Positions 10,800-21,894 of a stretch of 64,000 bases of DNA are shown here, piece by piece. The stretch spans positions 54,658 through 118,657 of the forward strand of contig NW_004451858.1 of assembly GCF_000321225.1 (NCBI RefSeq). The letters run 5' to 3'. The position numbers and the translations under genes are program-made. Below the pieces are notes generated by a model that worked only from the letters and a program-made list of their open reading frames with translations, was not told the origin of the DNA and did no database searches. Each line of letters begins with the position of its first letter. The first letter of the stretch is position 1. This DNA comes from Odobenus rosmarus divergens. Its lineage: Eukaryota; Chordata; Mammalia; Carnivora; Odobenidae.

Positions 10800-11055
10800 C
10801 ATTTATCTTCTCCCGCCCTTGGATTGGGATTTACACCATCAGCTGCCTGGTCCTCTGCCTTTGAACTTGGACTAGAATGACACTACAGACTTTTATAGGT
10901 CTCCAGCTTAGAGAGGGCAGATCATGGAACTTCTCAGCCTCTAAAACTGCATGAGTCAATCCCTTACACTAAATCTGTCTATCATCTATCTATCGATCCC
11001 TATCCTTATATCTCCCACTGGTTCTATTTCTCTAGAAAACCCTGGCTAGTTCACT
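10800..11055 (+). mobile_element. ERVL/MaLR-type LTR, 3' portion
   Basis: It carries 'ggatttacaccatcagc', 'cagcctctaaaactgcatga', a TATC-rich stretch near 10977-11005 and the end 'ggttctatttctctagaaaa' followed by ccctggctag. These are typical of LTRs ending 'tctctagagaaccctgacta'. Family not assigned. Confidence 0.6.
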
Positions 11056-11104
11056 AGTCCCCCCCCCTTTTTTTTTTCCCAACTTAAGAAGAATGTTAGG
11101 TACA

Positions 11105-11480
11105 TGTATTAGTCTGCTCAGGCGGCCATAACAAAATACCACAGACTGGATGGCTTAACCAACAGTCATTCATTTTCTCACTGTTCTAAAGCTAGCAGTC
11201 TATGATCAAAGTGCCGGCAAATTCAGTGTGGGGAGGGCCCTCCTCTCTTACTGTGTCCTCACGCGGCCTTCCCTCTGTGTGCATGTGGAGGGAGAGAGCT
11301 CTGATCTCTCTTCTTTTTCTTATATGGACACCAATCTTACTGGATTAAGGGCCCACTGTTACGACCTCATTAAACCTTAATTACCTTCCTAAAGTTTTCT
11401 CATACCATCACATTAGGGTTAGGGCTTCAACATATGAATTTGGGGGTAGGGAAGATACAATTCAGTCCCTAAAAATACAT
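11105..11480 (-). mobile_element. MLT1-like (ERVL-MaLR) LTR, minus strand
   Basis: It reads 'tgtattagtctgctcaggcg', 'ggccataacaaaataccaca', 'gactggatggcttaacca', 'ttttctcactgttctaaagc', 'cttatatggacaccaatctt', 'ggattaagggcccactgtta' and 'atacaattcagtccctaaaa'. This is the reverse complement of an MLT1 LTR from its 3' to its 5' end. Confidence 0.8.
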
Positions 11481-11616
11481 GCCTATTTCATATGAAGACT
11501 ACATTTCCCAACCTCCCTTGAAACTAGGTTACTAAGTTCTCATCAACGAGATGGAAGTGTCATGAGAAAATTTCTGGGAACGAATTTAAGAAACAGCCCT
11601 TTGTTCCAGCTTCTTT

Positions 11617-11785
11617 TTTTTTTTTTTNNNNNNNNNNNNNNNNNNNNNNNNNNNNNNNNNNNNNNNNNNNNNNNNNNNNNNNNNNNNNNNNNNNNNNNNN
11701 NNNNNNNNNNNNNNNNNNNNNNNNNNNNNNNNNNNNNNNNNNNNNNNNNNNNNNNNNCTTAACCAACTGAGCCACCCAGGCACCC
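11617..11785 (-). mobile_element. SINEC, minus strand, containing an assembly gap
   Basis: Poly-T on the left and cttaaccaactgagccaccc plus aggcaccc on the right are the two ends of a minus-strand SINEC. TSDs tgttccagcttcttt (11602 and 11786) flank it. The body is the N-run. Confidence 0.92.
11628..11757. other. Assembly gap, 130 N
   Basis: A run of 130 undetermined bases starts directly after a poly-T run and lies wholly inside the SINEC. Full SINEC copies here span about 170-215 bp, so the true missing length is probably close to the N count or slightly more. Confidence 1.
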
Positions 11786-12027
11786 TGTTCCAGCTTCTTT
11801 ATCCCTTCCTCCATCTCGAGCCTAGAAGAGAGACTATGGGGACAAGGGTCACACCTTGGGAATGGCTGGAAAGAACGAGGGTCCCTGAGGGCGTTGTGGA
11901 GTGGAGTTTCTAACTCTGCCTAGTCTATCCCTGACTTTGGAGAGTGTGAGAAATAAATGTCATTGAAATCATTACTCTTTGCAGTGTTTCTGCTACTTGC
12001 AGCCAAATGTAATCCTAACTAATATAC

Positions 12028-14055
12028 CATATTTACATAGATGGAGTGAAGTAGAGATGTCAGGTAACTATCAAATGCCTAGAATTTATACTTTAAAGTG
12101 GAAAGAAACTTTACAGTTTATTTAACATAGGGGTTTCCAAACTATGTGTCCATTTGCTAAAACCAACATAGCGTTAACTAAGAATTTTAACTCTCTTAAG
12201 AGCTCACATGTCTCCAGCTTACCTCAGGCTCAAGCCCCCCATCATTAACACCAAGCTTGCTTTACACATTTCACTACCCGCCTGGCTTCTTACATATTTG
12301 AAATTGCAATGACTGATTTATTCTAATCCAAATCCTTTATTTTACATATGAAGAAGCAGAGACCAAGAAAAGCAAAGTAACCAGAGACTACAGAAAAAGA
12401 AATATCAGCGTTCCAGGCTGCTGACTCCAGCCCAGGCCTCTTTCCATTGTTTGAGCACAAATAATCAATCCCGTTCGAATCTCCCTGGGAAGAAATGCCC
12501 ATTGGGGGACCATTCTCTCTGCGTCCCAGCAGCTTCCCTGTGGGCCTAGTCCCTTCCCACCAGATCAGTTCCAGCAGGTGGGTCAGGGACAGGACACCTG
12601 GCCCCTCGGTAGGATTCCAAGAGGGTAGCTGAAGGCATATCCATGCCCGACCACCTGCAGCTTCCCTCCGCGTACAGGCACTACTGGAGAGGCTTCATGT
12701 CTATTTTTTTTTTTTTTTGGCAGCTCTTTCAGCACTCAGTTTTTATCACACAGATTGAGGGACCAGTGTATTACATTCTCAACTCTCTGTCATCTCCTAT
12801 CACATTAATATGATATCATTTTTGTCTATTAGAGTGCCATAACAAAAAAAAAAAAAAAAAGAGGTGTTAGAGCATGACAGCACCTGTCAGAAGGTTGCAA
12901 ATACTCATTTGAAATATTGGATTAAACCAGTTTCGTGTGACATTAGTGGTGGCAACTTGTCCCTGTAGAGTAAGTTCATTTATTTGTACTATGTAAATGA
13001 AGGTGTTGCATGCAGGCTATCATTAAAGAAAATGTCCCGTCACAGATTTATGGAATCAAACAATCAAAGCATTGAGAAGAGCTTAGAGGCCATGCTACAG
13101 CATTCCTCTGCTTGGGTGGCTTGCTAGCTCCTCATTTTTCAGTGTTGACTTCACCAGTCACCTTGTCCATGAATACTTGCTAAGCTTCTCCAGCCAACTG
13201 GGTGAACATTGATAGTACTTTGGTTACCTTCAGATAGAGCTTTAGAAATACCATCCAGCTGCATGTGTATTTCTAACGTTTCCTTGACGATGGACTCCTC
13301 AAAAGAATAGGGATGATCTTGTCTGCATCCTCTTCAGCATAGCATCCAGGATCAGGCTTTCTTCATACCAAAATCATAGTTCTTATTGACTGATGATCTA
13401 GTTCAATCTTTTTTTTTTTTTTAACTGAAACCAGTCAGTGAAAAAAGAATTATTCAACGGGGACAAATTATTTTGTCACATTCTTCAAAGCACACACGTC
13501 TTTACTGTACAGAGTAACAGTCTCATTCATGATTTATAAGGATGTATGCAGACTCTAAATTAAAAAATTTTAAATTAGGCCTTCAAAATCTAAAAATGGG
13601 ATGTGAAGTTATCAATCTGGAATTTGAAGACTTTAGCTTACAGCCACATGATATTACCAGGTGGTTGAACACATAATATTTACTTTCTTATGTCCCAACT
13701 ATGATCTAAATCAGTGATGAAATGCTGGGAAGTATCTGCTCTTCCATCTAGGACTGGTGATTACCATGGTGGGGATGCTGCCAAGGCAACACCAGCCACA
13801 GGAAGGCACAAGGGCCTAAGTCACCTTCAAAGTGGACTGGGCCCTCAGTAGAATTACAGCCAGCTTCTAATGTTGATAACTGTGCCAGCCTCTTTTCCTG
13901 GTTTCCATTTTCTCTAATGTGGGATGTGAAAAGCATAAAAGAAGGAAATTTGAGGTCAGCTCCATGCTCTGGGGTTCAATGAACAAAAATGACAAATTTA
14001 ATAAATTCAAATAAATGTCATACAGTCTGATAAAGAAATAGAAACATTGCATTTC
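12028..14055. other. No gene; mostly unassigned, possible MIR at 12335-12450
   Basis: The part near 12,335-12,450 ('tttacatatgaagaagcaga', 'agcaaagtaacc', 'ctgactccagcccaggcctc') is MIR-like on the minus strand. Poly-T runs lie near 12,702 and 13,410 and a poly-A run near 12,843. No credible ORF was found. Confidence 0.45.
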
Positions 14056-14740
14056 TTCAGAAGCTCCATTCTTCCCCCATCAAAGGAGACCACTACCCCA
14101 ACTTGCATGGAAATCACATCTTTGTTTTTCTTTGTACTTGTACCATATGAGCGTGCATATTGCTAAATACTCAGTTCAGTTTCACCTGCTCTGGAACTTC
14201 TTTTGCTCAGCATTATGTTTGTGAAGTTCATCCATGTTTTGTTTTCAGCCGCAAGTTTGTTCATTTTCAATGATGTATATTATGCCACTATGTGAATATA
14301 CACTGATTATCCATTTTACTGATGGTGGCAATGTGGGTTATTTTACTGTTCAATATTCATAATGCTGTTAAAAACATTCTTGTATATATATATATAAGAA
14401 TAGCAATTGTAAAATAAAACAACAAAGTTCCACAAAAAATAAGTTGACTTTCATCACAATTGCTTGGCATTCTAGATCGGTTTGGAAACAGTGACATATT
14501 TATGAAATTGGGCCTTGCAATTCACAAGCTTGATCTAGCCCTTCATTCATTTAGGTCTTCTTTGATGGCATTTCGTAAGATTTTATAGCTTTTTTTGTGT
14601 AGAGGTCTTGGACATCTTTCATTAGATGTATTTTTGGGGGATAATCATCATATTTTAATTTTGTTGGCAAATAAAATTGCAATTTATGAATATTTTGTAT
14701 ATTATATAAATACACTGTATATTCATATATTTGTATGTTT
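14056..14740 (-). mobile_element. Old L1 (L1M-like), minus strand, segment 1
   Basis: The first part resembles reverse-complement L1 3' sequence ('gtgaagttcatccatgtttt', 'tgatggtggcaatgtgggtt', 'aatgctgttaaaaacattct'). The second (14,470 on) follows antisense ORF2 ('ctagatcggtttggaaacag', 'atttaggtcttctttgatgg'). The element continues after later insertions at 15504-17138 and 20010-20070. Confidence 0.65.
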
Positions 14741-14941
14741 ATTTTATTTTATTTATTTATTTGAGAGAAAATGAGAGAGGGAATGAGCACAAGTAGAGGG
14801 GGGAAAGGGGGAGGGGCAGAGGGACAAGCGGACTTCTCCCCGCTGAGCAGGGAGCCTGACCCGGGGCTGGATCCCAGGACCCTGAGATCATGATCCGTGC
14901 TGAAGGCCGACGTTTAACTGCCTGAGCCACCCAGGCGCCCC
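14741..14941 (-). mobile_element. SINEC, minus strand
   Basis: Tail side attttattttatttatttat, head side gagccacccaggcgcccc. TSDs tatttgtatgttt lie at 14728 and 14942. Confidence 0.95.
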
Positions 14942-14954
14942 TATTTGTATGTTT

Positions 14955-15503
14955 TATAGACTAAATGTTTATGTTCCCCTCAAACTCATGTGTTGAAGCC
15001 CTAACCTCCAATGTGCTGGTATTTGGAGGTGAAAACTTTGGGAGATAATTAGATTTAGATGAAGTCTCGAGGGTGGGACCTTCATGACGAGGTTAGTGCC
15101 CTTATAAGAAGAGGACTAAGAGAACTAGATTTCTCTCTCCCTTTCCCTCCTTCTCTCCTTTCTCTCTCTGTCTCTCAGTCTCTGTCCCTCTGTCTCTGTC
15201 TCTCTATCTCTCTATCTCTGTATCTCTCCGTCTCTCCCTGTCTCCCTGTCTCTCTCTTTCTGTCTCTCTCTCTCTCTCTCTCATTCTGTCTCTCTGAGCT
15301 CACATGCCAAAGAAAGAAAGGCCACGTGAACACAGGCAGAAGGTGGCTGTATACAAGTCAGGAAGAGAGCCTTTGCCAAGAACCAAGTCTCCTGGCACCT
15401 TGATCTTGAACATCCCCGCCTCTAGAACTGTGAGAAATAAATGTCTGTTGTTTAATACCACCCTGTGGTATTTTGTTATAGCAGCCTAGATTGACTCAGT
15501 TAC
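14955..15503 (+). mobile_element. MaLR (MST/MLT1-like) solo LTR
   Basis: It follows the MaLR LTR order closely: 'gactaaatgtttatgttccc', 'aactcatgtgttgaagccct', 'gagggtgggaccttcatgac', 'agtgcccttataagaagagg', a (TCTC)n expansion at 15134-15293, 'ggcaccttgatcttgaacat', 'gaactgtgagaaataaatgt', 'tggtattttgttatagcagc'. Non-coding. It is inserted in the old L1. Confidence 0.85.
15134..15293. repeat. (CT)n/(TCTG)n simple repeat
   Basis: A pyrimidine-rich tract of tctc, tctg and tcta units lies within the MaLR LTR. The apparent S/L-rich protein across it is an artefact. Confidence 0.9.
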
Positions 15504-17138
15504 ACTGGTCAGCCTTCTTGGTGAACGTATTAAATATAATTTATCTACAGATTCTTCTAAAATCCCTACATATGTAATCATACTTATTTCGTATCATTGT
15601 GGCTTTTCTTAATGATTCCTTTCCAATTATTAGACTTATTTATTTTTCTTACCTGATTCTACTATTTGAGTACATCAAGTAAAAACTGAATGGAAATAGT
15701 GACAGCAAAACTCTTGTCATTTTCTGATCTCAAAGAGAAAGCTTTCACATTTCATCCTAAATATGGTGTTTGCTGTAGGCTTTTTATAGATCCTTTTCAA
15801 GTTAAGGAAGTTTTATTCTATTGCCAGTTTGCTGAGTTTTCCTAAAATTATAAATGCATGTCAAATTTTATTTTAAAATGTCTGCATCTCTGCAGATGAT
15901 CATATGATTTTTCTCCTTTATGCTGTTAATATGATGAATTACATTGATTGATTTTCAAATAGTAAATCAACTTCACATTCCTGTAATATACCCAATTTGT
16001 CATAGTGGATTATCTCTTTTATAATTTGCAGGATTAGATTTGATATTATTCTGTTTAGAAGTTTTACATCTCTGAGTAAGAAAGACCTGTAATTTTCTTT
16101 TTTCATAGTGTCCTTGACAAGTTTGATATCAAGGTTACATTGGCATCTTGACATTAGCCCTGGAGTGTTCTCTCTTTTTTCCTCTATTCTCTGTAAGAAT
16201 GTGTGAAATATTGGTAATATTTATTTCTCAAATGCTTGGTAAAATGCACTTTTTTTTTTTTTAAGTAGACTCCACACCCACCCAGTGTGGAGCCCAACAT
16301 GGGGCTTGAACTCGCGACCTTGAAACCAAGACCAGAGCTGATGACAAGAGTCTGATGCTTAACCACCTGAGTTACCCAGGCACCACAGTAAAATGCATTC
16401 TTAAGCCATTTGGACCTGGAGTTTTATTTATGTGAAGGTTTATAATTACTCTTCAAATTCTTTTAAAGTGAAAGATTTATTAAGGTTTTAAATTTCTGCT
16501 TTAGTCATTTTGGTAACTTGTGCTTTCCTACAAATTTAACCACTTCATAAAAACTTTCAAATTTATTGAAAGAAATTTTTTTTATATTCTGCTCTGATAT
16601 TTTTAATGATAATAGGATTTTTACTGGAGGATCCTTTGGTATTCTCGTGTTTGTTAATTGTGACTTCCCACTTTGTTTCTAGATCTACTTCACAGATGTT
16701 TTTAAAGTTCTAAACCCTCTTCAATTAGCTATCTATTATTATATATTACTACTTCAATTAATCATGAATTATTCTATTTTTGCTTTCTTTATATTTTCAG
16801 CTTGTTTCTTTCTCCCACTTTGAGTTTAATTTGTTATTCTTTTTCAAATGTTTGGCTTCAAAGTTTAGTTTGTGTATTTTTCAACTCTCTCCTTGTCTAA
16901 CTGCTATAAATTTCAAAGTGTGGCTTTAGTTATATCCCACAGGCTTGATACATACAGTAATTCTCTCACTCATTACCTAATTTTAATTGTGATTCCTTTG
17001 CTTTGATACACAGATTATTTTGGTTTTTTTACTTCCAATTTAGGAGAACTGTGTGGGGCATTTTATTGTTGCTTTCTAGCTTAATGGTTGTGTGGTCAAA
17101 AATATATGCTGCATGAATTTCAATCCCTTTAAATCTCT
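15504..17138 (-). mobile_element. Old L1 (L1M-like), antisense ORF2, segment 2
   Basis: Antisense ORF2 landmarks occur in order: 'gcatctctgcagatgatcat', 'atgaattacattgattgatt', 'tgtcatagtggattatctct', 'attttggtaacttgtgcttt', 'gctataaatttcaaagtgtg', 'atatcccacaggcttgatac', 'gtggtcaaaaatatatgctg', 'tcaatccctttaaatct'. It is heavily diverged with many stops, so it is dead. A short SINE lies at 16252-16386. Confidence 0.75.
16252..16386 (-). mobile_element. Short older SINEC variant, minus strand
   Basis: It has no CT-rich tract: poly-T runs directly into ttaagtagactccacaccca, followed by gtggagcccaacatggggct and, at the head end, cctgagttacccaggcacca. TSDs are gtaaaatgca (16240) and gtaaaatgca (16388). 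Confidence 0.9.
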
Positions 17139-17452
17139 GAGCTTTGCTATGGAAACTGAATTGTTGTGTAGAACATGTACTGCTGCTTCCTCTGATGCTC
17201 CTCTCTGCAGTAAAATGACCCACCTGCTCCAACTGACATCAGTTTGAAGCCATATAACCTGATCTGTCCAACCATATGTAAATGGAAGTGATGGGAGATA
17301 CTTCTGAGATCTCTTTCTCCTCTGCCAAAAGATAGACAGAGACAGCTGTGCCAGCCTGAGTCATATAATGAAGACATGGAGAAGAGCAAGAGGCATCTTC
17401 AATGATGTTTGGGGTCATTTGTGACTATAGCATAATCTAGAGCGGTAGGCCA
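17139..17452. other. Unassigned segment, possibly LTR-derived
   Basis: It lies between the end of L1 homology and the MaLR 5' LTR. The end 'ggggtcatttgtgactatag' plus cataatctag resembles the 3' terminus of some MaLR LTRs, so an older LTR may sit here. I cannot name it. Confidence 0.35.
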
Positions 17453-18034
17453 TGTGAGGAGAGCTTTCTATGACCTCTGCCTCCTGAAATGCATGCTCTT
17501 GTGTAATGCCTCCCCTTGATAATTTAAGGACTTGTTTCCTGTAAACAGAATGCAGTGGGATGTCACTTCTGAGATTAGGTTACAAAAAAACAGTGGCCTC
17601 CACCTTGGCTACCTTCTCTTATCCTCTGGTTCTCTCTCTGTCTCTTTCTGTCTCTCTTTTTATCTCTTTCCTTCTTACTCTCTATCATTAGCTGCTGCCA
17701 TATAATGAGGACACCCAGGCAGCCTATGCAGAGATCTGCATGGCAAGGAGCTGAGGCCTGCCAGCGACTCCATAAGTAAGTCTGGAAGCAGATCTGAGGT
17801 AGGCACACAAGTGAGCTAGGAAGTGGATTCTCTCTCTAGCCCCAGCTGAGACTTGAGATGATTACAGCTCCAGGAAATATCTTGACTACAGCCTCCTAAG
17901 ATTCTCTGAGCCAGAACCATCCGCTTAGCTCTCCCTGAACCCCTGACCCACAGAAAATATGAAATAATAAATGTTTATTGATTTAAGACACTAAGTTTTG
18001 GGGTAATGTGTTATGTAGCAATAGCTAAATAATA
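17453..18034 (+). repeat. MaLR provirus 5' LTR
   Basis: It shares with the 3' LTR, in order, 'gcatgctcttgtgtaat', 'gatgtcacttctga', 'gaggcc..cca', 'tgacccacagaaa', 'aataa' and the terminus 'aagttttggggtaatgtgtt' followed by gtagcaatagctaaataata. It carries a local (TCTC)n expansion near 17,625-17,680. Confidence 0.75.
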
Positions 18035-19462
18035 CATATTTTGGTATCTGGAAATGGGATGCTGCCATAAAAAAAAATACCTTAAAATGTGGGAGTAGCT
18101 TTTGAACCAGACAGTTGGTGGAAGCTGGAAGGATTTTTAGGAACATGTTAGAGAAGCATAAATTTCCTTGAACAGACTGTTGGTAGCACCCTAGATTTTG
18201 AGGACACCATGAGTGAGGACTTACTTACAAGGAAATATGACAAACATATTTTTAGAAACTGGAGGAAGGGAGATCCTAGTTATATAGTGGTGGAAAGGTT
18301 TGCAACATTATCACCTGCAGTAACATGGAAAGTAGAACATATGTCAAATGAACTAAGGAGATTTCCAAGCAAGTTGTTGAAGGTACCAAATGGCTTCTTT
18401 TTGCTGCTTGAATGCAAAAGGAGAGAGATAAATTGTGGGAAGGACTGTTAATCACAAAGGAGCCAGGATTTGAAATTTCTCAGATCTTTAAGATGGCAAG
18501 TGATGCTAGAGTTAAGAAATGGCTTGCGAGTAAAGTTCAAATCCAGGGCACTGTTGGCAAAATATGGTCTAGTGATGAAGCTGAGTGTGGTATCATAAAA
18601 TCTTCTGGTAAGACCTCAGAAAGATCAAAGTTGATGCCCCAGGGTACTATTTGGTCACACAAAAGGCCTTTTAAAAAGATTTAAGGGGTACCTCATAGAT
18701 CCTCTCAACTGAACAACAGAACCTCTAAAAAGCTGAAGGTCTTATCTGAAAGGGATTTGTAGGTGTGGCTTTTGTTTAATGGAGTGACCCACGAAGAGAT
18801 TCTAAGGGGGCCCACAAAGTTTTTGAGAGATATGTGTTAGGGAGAAATGTGATTGGCTTTGATCGTACAGTAAAGTCAGAGATGGTACAGAATAAAAAGA
18901 CATTGCTCCCCAACCCCCAAATTCTATTGGCAGGAAGAAGGCTGAGAAACTACTCAGATGCAAACAAGTGCTACCATTCATGAAAAGGAAGAATGATTTC
19001 AAGGATGGAATCAAGAGCCATGAAGAATTTTTTTTCCAGGTTTGAGGCCTAATCAAGACACTTCCAATATTTTTCCCACCTAGATTTCAAAACTGCTATG
19101 GACCAACGACTTCTTTACAGCCTCAATTTTCCCCACTTTTAAACAAGAATATCTGTAGCAATTATCCTCTGCCTGTCTCACTACTGCATGTTGACTGTAT
19201 GGGAGAACAGATAACTTTTATGCGTGGTTTCATAGATTTGCAAAGAGAGAGGACCTCAACTTGAGGAGTTGTACTTAAAGAACTAAATCTGAGGCACCTC
19301 ACCTCACCACACCTGGACCTGATTCAGACAATGGCATTCTGAATTTTAAGCTGAGGTTATAACGGGGCAAGACTTTTGTGGGCTTGAGAGGGTGGGGATG
19401 TATTTTATAGGTTAGAGGGACAAGAATAATTGGGGGCTACAGGGAAGATTTATTAGGCATCC

Positions 19463-19983
19463 TATAAGACCTCCATTTCCTGGTAAGCATGCTCTTGTGT
19501 AATCCCTTCCCTTTGAGTGTGGGCTGGATTTAGTGACTTGCTCCTATTGTATAGAATGTGACAGAGCTGATGAGATGTCACTTCTGAAAGTACATTTCAG
19601 AAAAGATGGTGGCTTCTGTTTCAAACATGCTCTCTCATTCTCTTGGTTGTTGTTAGGATATGGGCTGCCATATATGAGATGTCCTATGGAGAAGCCCATA
19701 TAGTAAAGTATTTCTATCTGACCAAAAGCGAGAGAAGACCTGAGGCCCACCAATAACCAATGAGTGATTTTGGAAGTGGATCCTCCCCCAGTAAAGTCTT
19801 GATATGATTGCAGCCCTGGCTGATACCTTGCTTGCAACCTTATAAGAGACCTTGAGCCAAAACCCCCCAGCTAAGCTACTCCCTGATTCTTGACCCACAG
19901 AAACCATATAGTAATAAGTATTTGTTATTTTAAGCCATTAAGTTTTAGCGCAATTTGTTATAGAACAGTAGATAACTAATACA
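19463..19983 (+). repeat. MaLR provirus 3' LTR
   Basis: It starts near cctccatttcctggtaagca and ends taagttttagcgcaatttgt then gtagataactaatacacc. It is clearly homologous to the 5' LTR but well diverged from it, so the provirus is old. Confidence 0.75.
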
Positions 19984-20009
19984 CCTAGGTCTAACTCAAG
20001 TTAAGTGAT

Positions 20010-20070
20010 AACATTGTTTTATGACCTAGAGTATAGTAATTTTCATTAATGTTACATGCATGCTTAAAGC
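20010..20070 (-). mobile_element. Old L1 (L1M-like), antisense ORF2, segment 3
   Basis: 'gttttatgacctagagtata' and 'ttaatgttacatgcatgctt' continue the antisense ORF2 text that stopped at 17138, which supports a MaLR insertion into a pre-existing L1. Confidence 0.6.
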
Positions 20071-20096
20071 GCGCACACACACACACACACACACAT
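20071..20096. repeat. (CA)n microsatellite
   Basis: A gcgc start is followed by about 11 uninterrupted CA units. Confidence 0.97.
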
Positions 20097-21007
20097 TGCA
20101 GCTATTGAATGGCTTTTGAATTGGTAAAAAAAAAAAAAAAAAAAACCTCTCAGTCATCCCTTTAAATTTTGCTCTGACCCATTTTCTCTTCCCTTTCCTA
20201 TGGGATTCCAAATCCAACATCTATTAAAACTTCACAGTATAAACTCTATGTCTCTTACCCTCTAATTTTTCTAAAATTTGTCTTTCTGTGGTTGAATCTG
20301 CATGATTTCCTGTAAGTTATGACCCAGTTCATTTCTTCTCTCTTTAGCTGTTGTCTAATACCTTCATAAAACCATCCACCGAGTTTTAAATTTCTGTTAT
20401 TTTATTCTTTAATTCCAGAATGCCCACTGGTCACTGACAACTCCAATATCCTGACCCCTGGATAGTCTGTTTTTTTCCTTGGTTTCATGTTTGGGTTGTC
20501 TTATATCTCCAGGTCTCAATCAGATAAATTAATCAAATTTTTACTATTTCCTGGCTATTGTAGCTGCAAAATTACATATAGAAAGAAGTGTAGGCTTTCA
20601 TAGATGTTTCATGTTTGCTTTTTCCAGATACCTGGGATTCATTCCAGTTTCAGTGGTTGGGATGCTGTCCTCATAAGGATATTTCCCCTCAGTTGTAACA
20701 ATAGAGGGTCCAAACCCAAAGCTGAGGTAATTTACTAGAGTGCTCCCTCTTCTAGCAAGTCCTGGATACCAATCTTGTTGTCTTAGTCCCAAGAGGTTAT
20801 CAAAAGCAATGCTCAGTCTCTCCTGATTTCAGCCTCCCCCTTATGAATCTTTATTTGTCCTTTGGAAAAAAGATGGCCAAAAGCCAATGTCAATGTTTTG
20901 GACTTCTCTCCTCCCTTTAATCCCAAATCACAATATAAATAATTACATCATTACCAAAACTAATAGGAAGCTCATTTGAATCACAGAGGCAAGGGGGAAA
21001 GGAACTA
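20097..21007. other. No gene; unassigned sequence
   Basis: A poly-A run of about 20 lies at 20,125. The part at 20,280-20,570 has the look of old LINE sequence on the minus strand but cannot be placed. No credible ORF. Confidence 0.4.
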
Positions 21008-21240
21008 ACATTTGTGATAAACTACTAGATGCCTCATGTTCATTTTATGACATCTCATTTATCACTTTTTAAAGTGACCTGTAAGGTAATCCTTATCCCT
21101 ATTTTTACATATGAAAAGCTGAGATTCAAAGTGATAAATGAGTGGCCTAGGATTAGAGTCAGCCAATGGCAGAAAACTAAACTTGTACACCAAGTTTGTC
21201 TGACTTCAAAGACCCAGTTTCTACTATGCTGTGATATTGT
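21008..21240 (-). mobile_element. MIR SINE, minus strand
   Basis: It follows reverse MIR order: 'aactaacatttgtgataaac', 'tgacatctcatttatcac', 'cctatttttacatatgaaaa', 'gctgagattcaaagtgataa', 'gtctgacttcaaagacccag', 'tctactatgctgtgat'. Confidence 0.7.
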
Positions 21241-21266
21241 GAGTTACAAGAAATATATATTTGGTC

Positions 21267-21460
21267 TGGGGAGCCTGGGTGGCTCAGTCCATTAAGCGTT
21301 TGCCTTTGGCTCAAGTTATGGTCCCGTGGTCCTGGGGTCAAGTCCCTCATCAAGCTTCCTGCTCAGTGGGGGGTCTGCTTGTCTCTCTCCCTCTGCCCTC
21401 CCCCCACCACCTGCCTCATGTTCTCTCTCTCTAATAGATAAACAGAACCTTTATTAAAAA
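21267..21460 (+). mobile_element. SINEC
   Basis: Head ggggagcctgggtggctcag, tail cagaacctttattaaaa. TSDs aagaaatatatatttggtc lie at 21248 and 21461 and match perfectly over 19 bp. Confidence 0.95.
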
Positions 21461-21661
21461 AAGAAATATATATTTGGTCATTCAGATGACCAAAATACAT
21501 CTCATATATTTGGTCTTTGTCCATCGTTTCTGGCTCACAGCAACTAAAACCGTTAGAATTTCCTGGGAGGTAAGAGTCCTAGGAGCATCTTTTGTTAGAA
21601 TAATTGGTCCCTTGTCCTCAGTTCCTGAAATTGTTTCAGAGCCATAAAAGTGAAATGGGTG

Positions 21662-21840
21662 GGGGCACCAGGGTGGCTCAGTCGGTTAAGCGACTGGGAT
21701 CCAGCCCCACATCGGGCTCCTTGCTGAGGGGGGAGGGTCAGAGGGAGAAGCAGATTTGCCACTCTCCCTGCTTGTGCTTGCTCTCCCCCTCTCCCTCCCT
21801 CTCTCTGTGTCAAATAAGTAAATAAAATCTTAAAAAAAAA
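21662..21840 (+). mobile_element. SINEC with internal deletion
   Basis: Head ggcaccagggtggctcagtc, then gttaagcgactgggatccag: about 40 bp of the tRNA-like part (the segment reading ctgccttcggctcaggtcat in other copies) are missing. The tail is aaataaaatct plus A. An approximate TSD is gaaatgggtg at 21650 and 21842. Confidence 0.92.
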
Positions 21841-21894
21841 GGGAAATGGGTGCCTTGTTATTCATAACAAGCCCCTTTCTACCATAACTGAGTT

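Larger units (their letters stand above)
11490..12027 (+). mobile_element. MaLR/ERVL-type LTR, interrupted by a SINE
   Basis: The start has 'acatttcccaacctcccttg' and 'gaaacagccctttgttcc'. The end has 'gtgagaaataaatgtcattg', 'tgtttctgctacttgcagcc' and 'aatcctaactaatata', a familiar MaLR-type 3' terminus. A SINEC containing an assembly gap splits it at 11617-11785. Confidence 0.65.
17453..19983 (+). mobile_element. Complete MaLR (MLT1-like) provirus, LTR-internal-LTR
   Basis: Two related LTRs in the same orientation flank about 1.43 kb of internal sequence. The internal part begins 'ttggtatctggaaatgggat' and 'gctgccata', includes 'gggagtagcttttgaaccag' and 'cttgaacagactgttggtag', and matches the MaLR internal type, which lacks an envelope gene and rarely codes. 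Frames of 80-90 codons inside show no intact retroviral domain. The whole unit sits in the old antisense L1, which resumes near 20010. Confidence 0.78.

Noticed and set aside
15059..15403. 114-codon S/L-rich frame
   Set aside because: It lies within the CT-rich simple repeat of a MaLR solo LTR.
18209..18684. Plus-strand frames of 80-90 codons inside the MaLR provirus
   Set aside because: They lie in MaLR internal sequence and show no intact retroviral domain; they are chance frames in a fossil.
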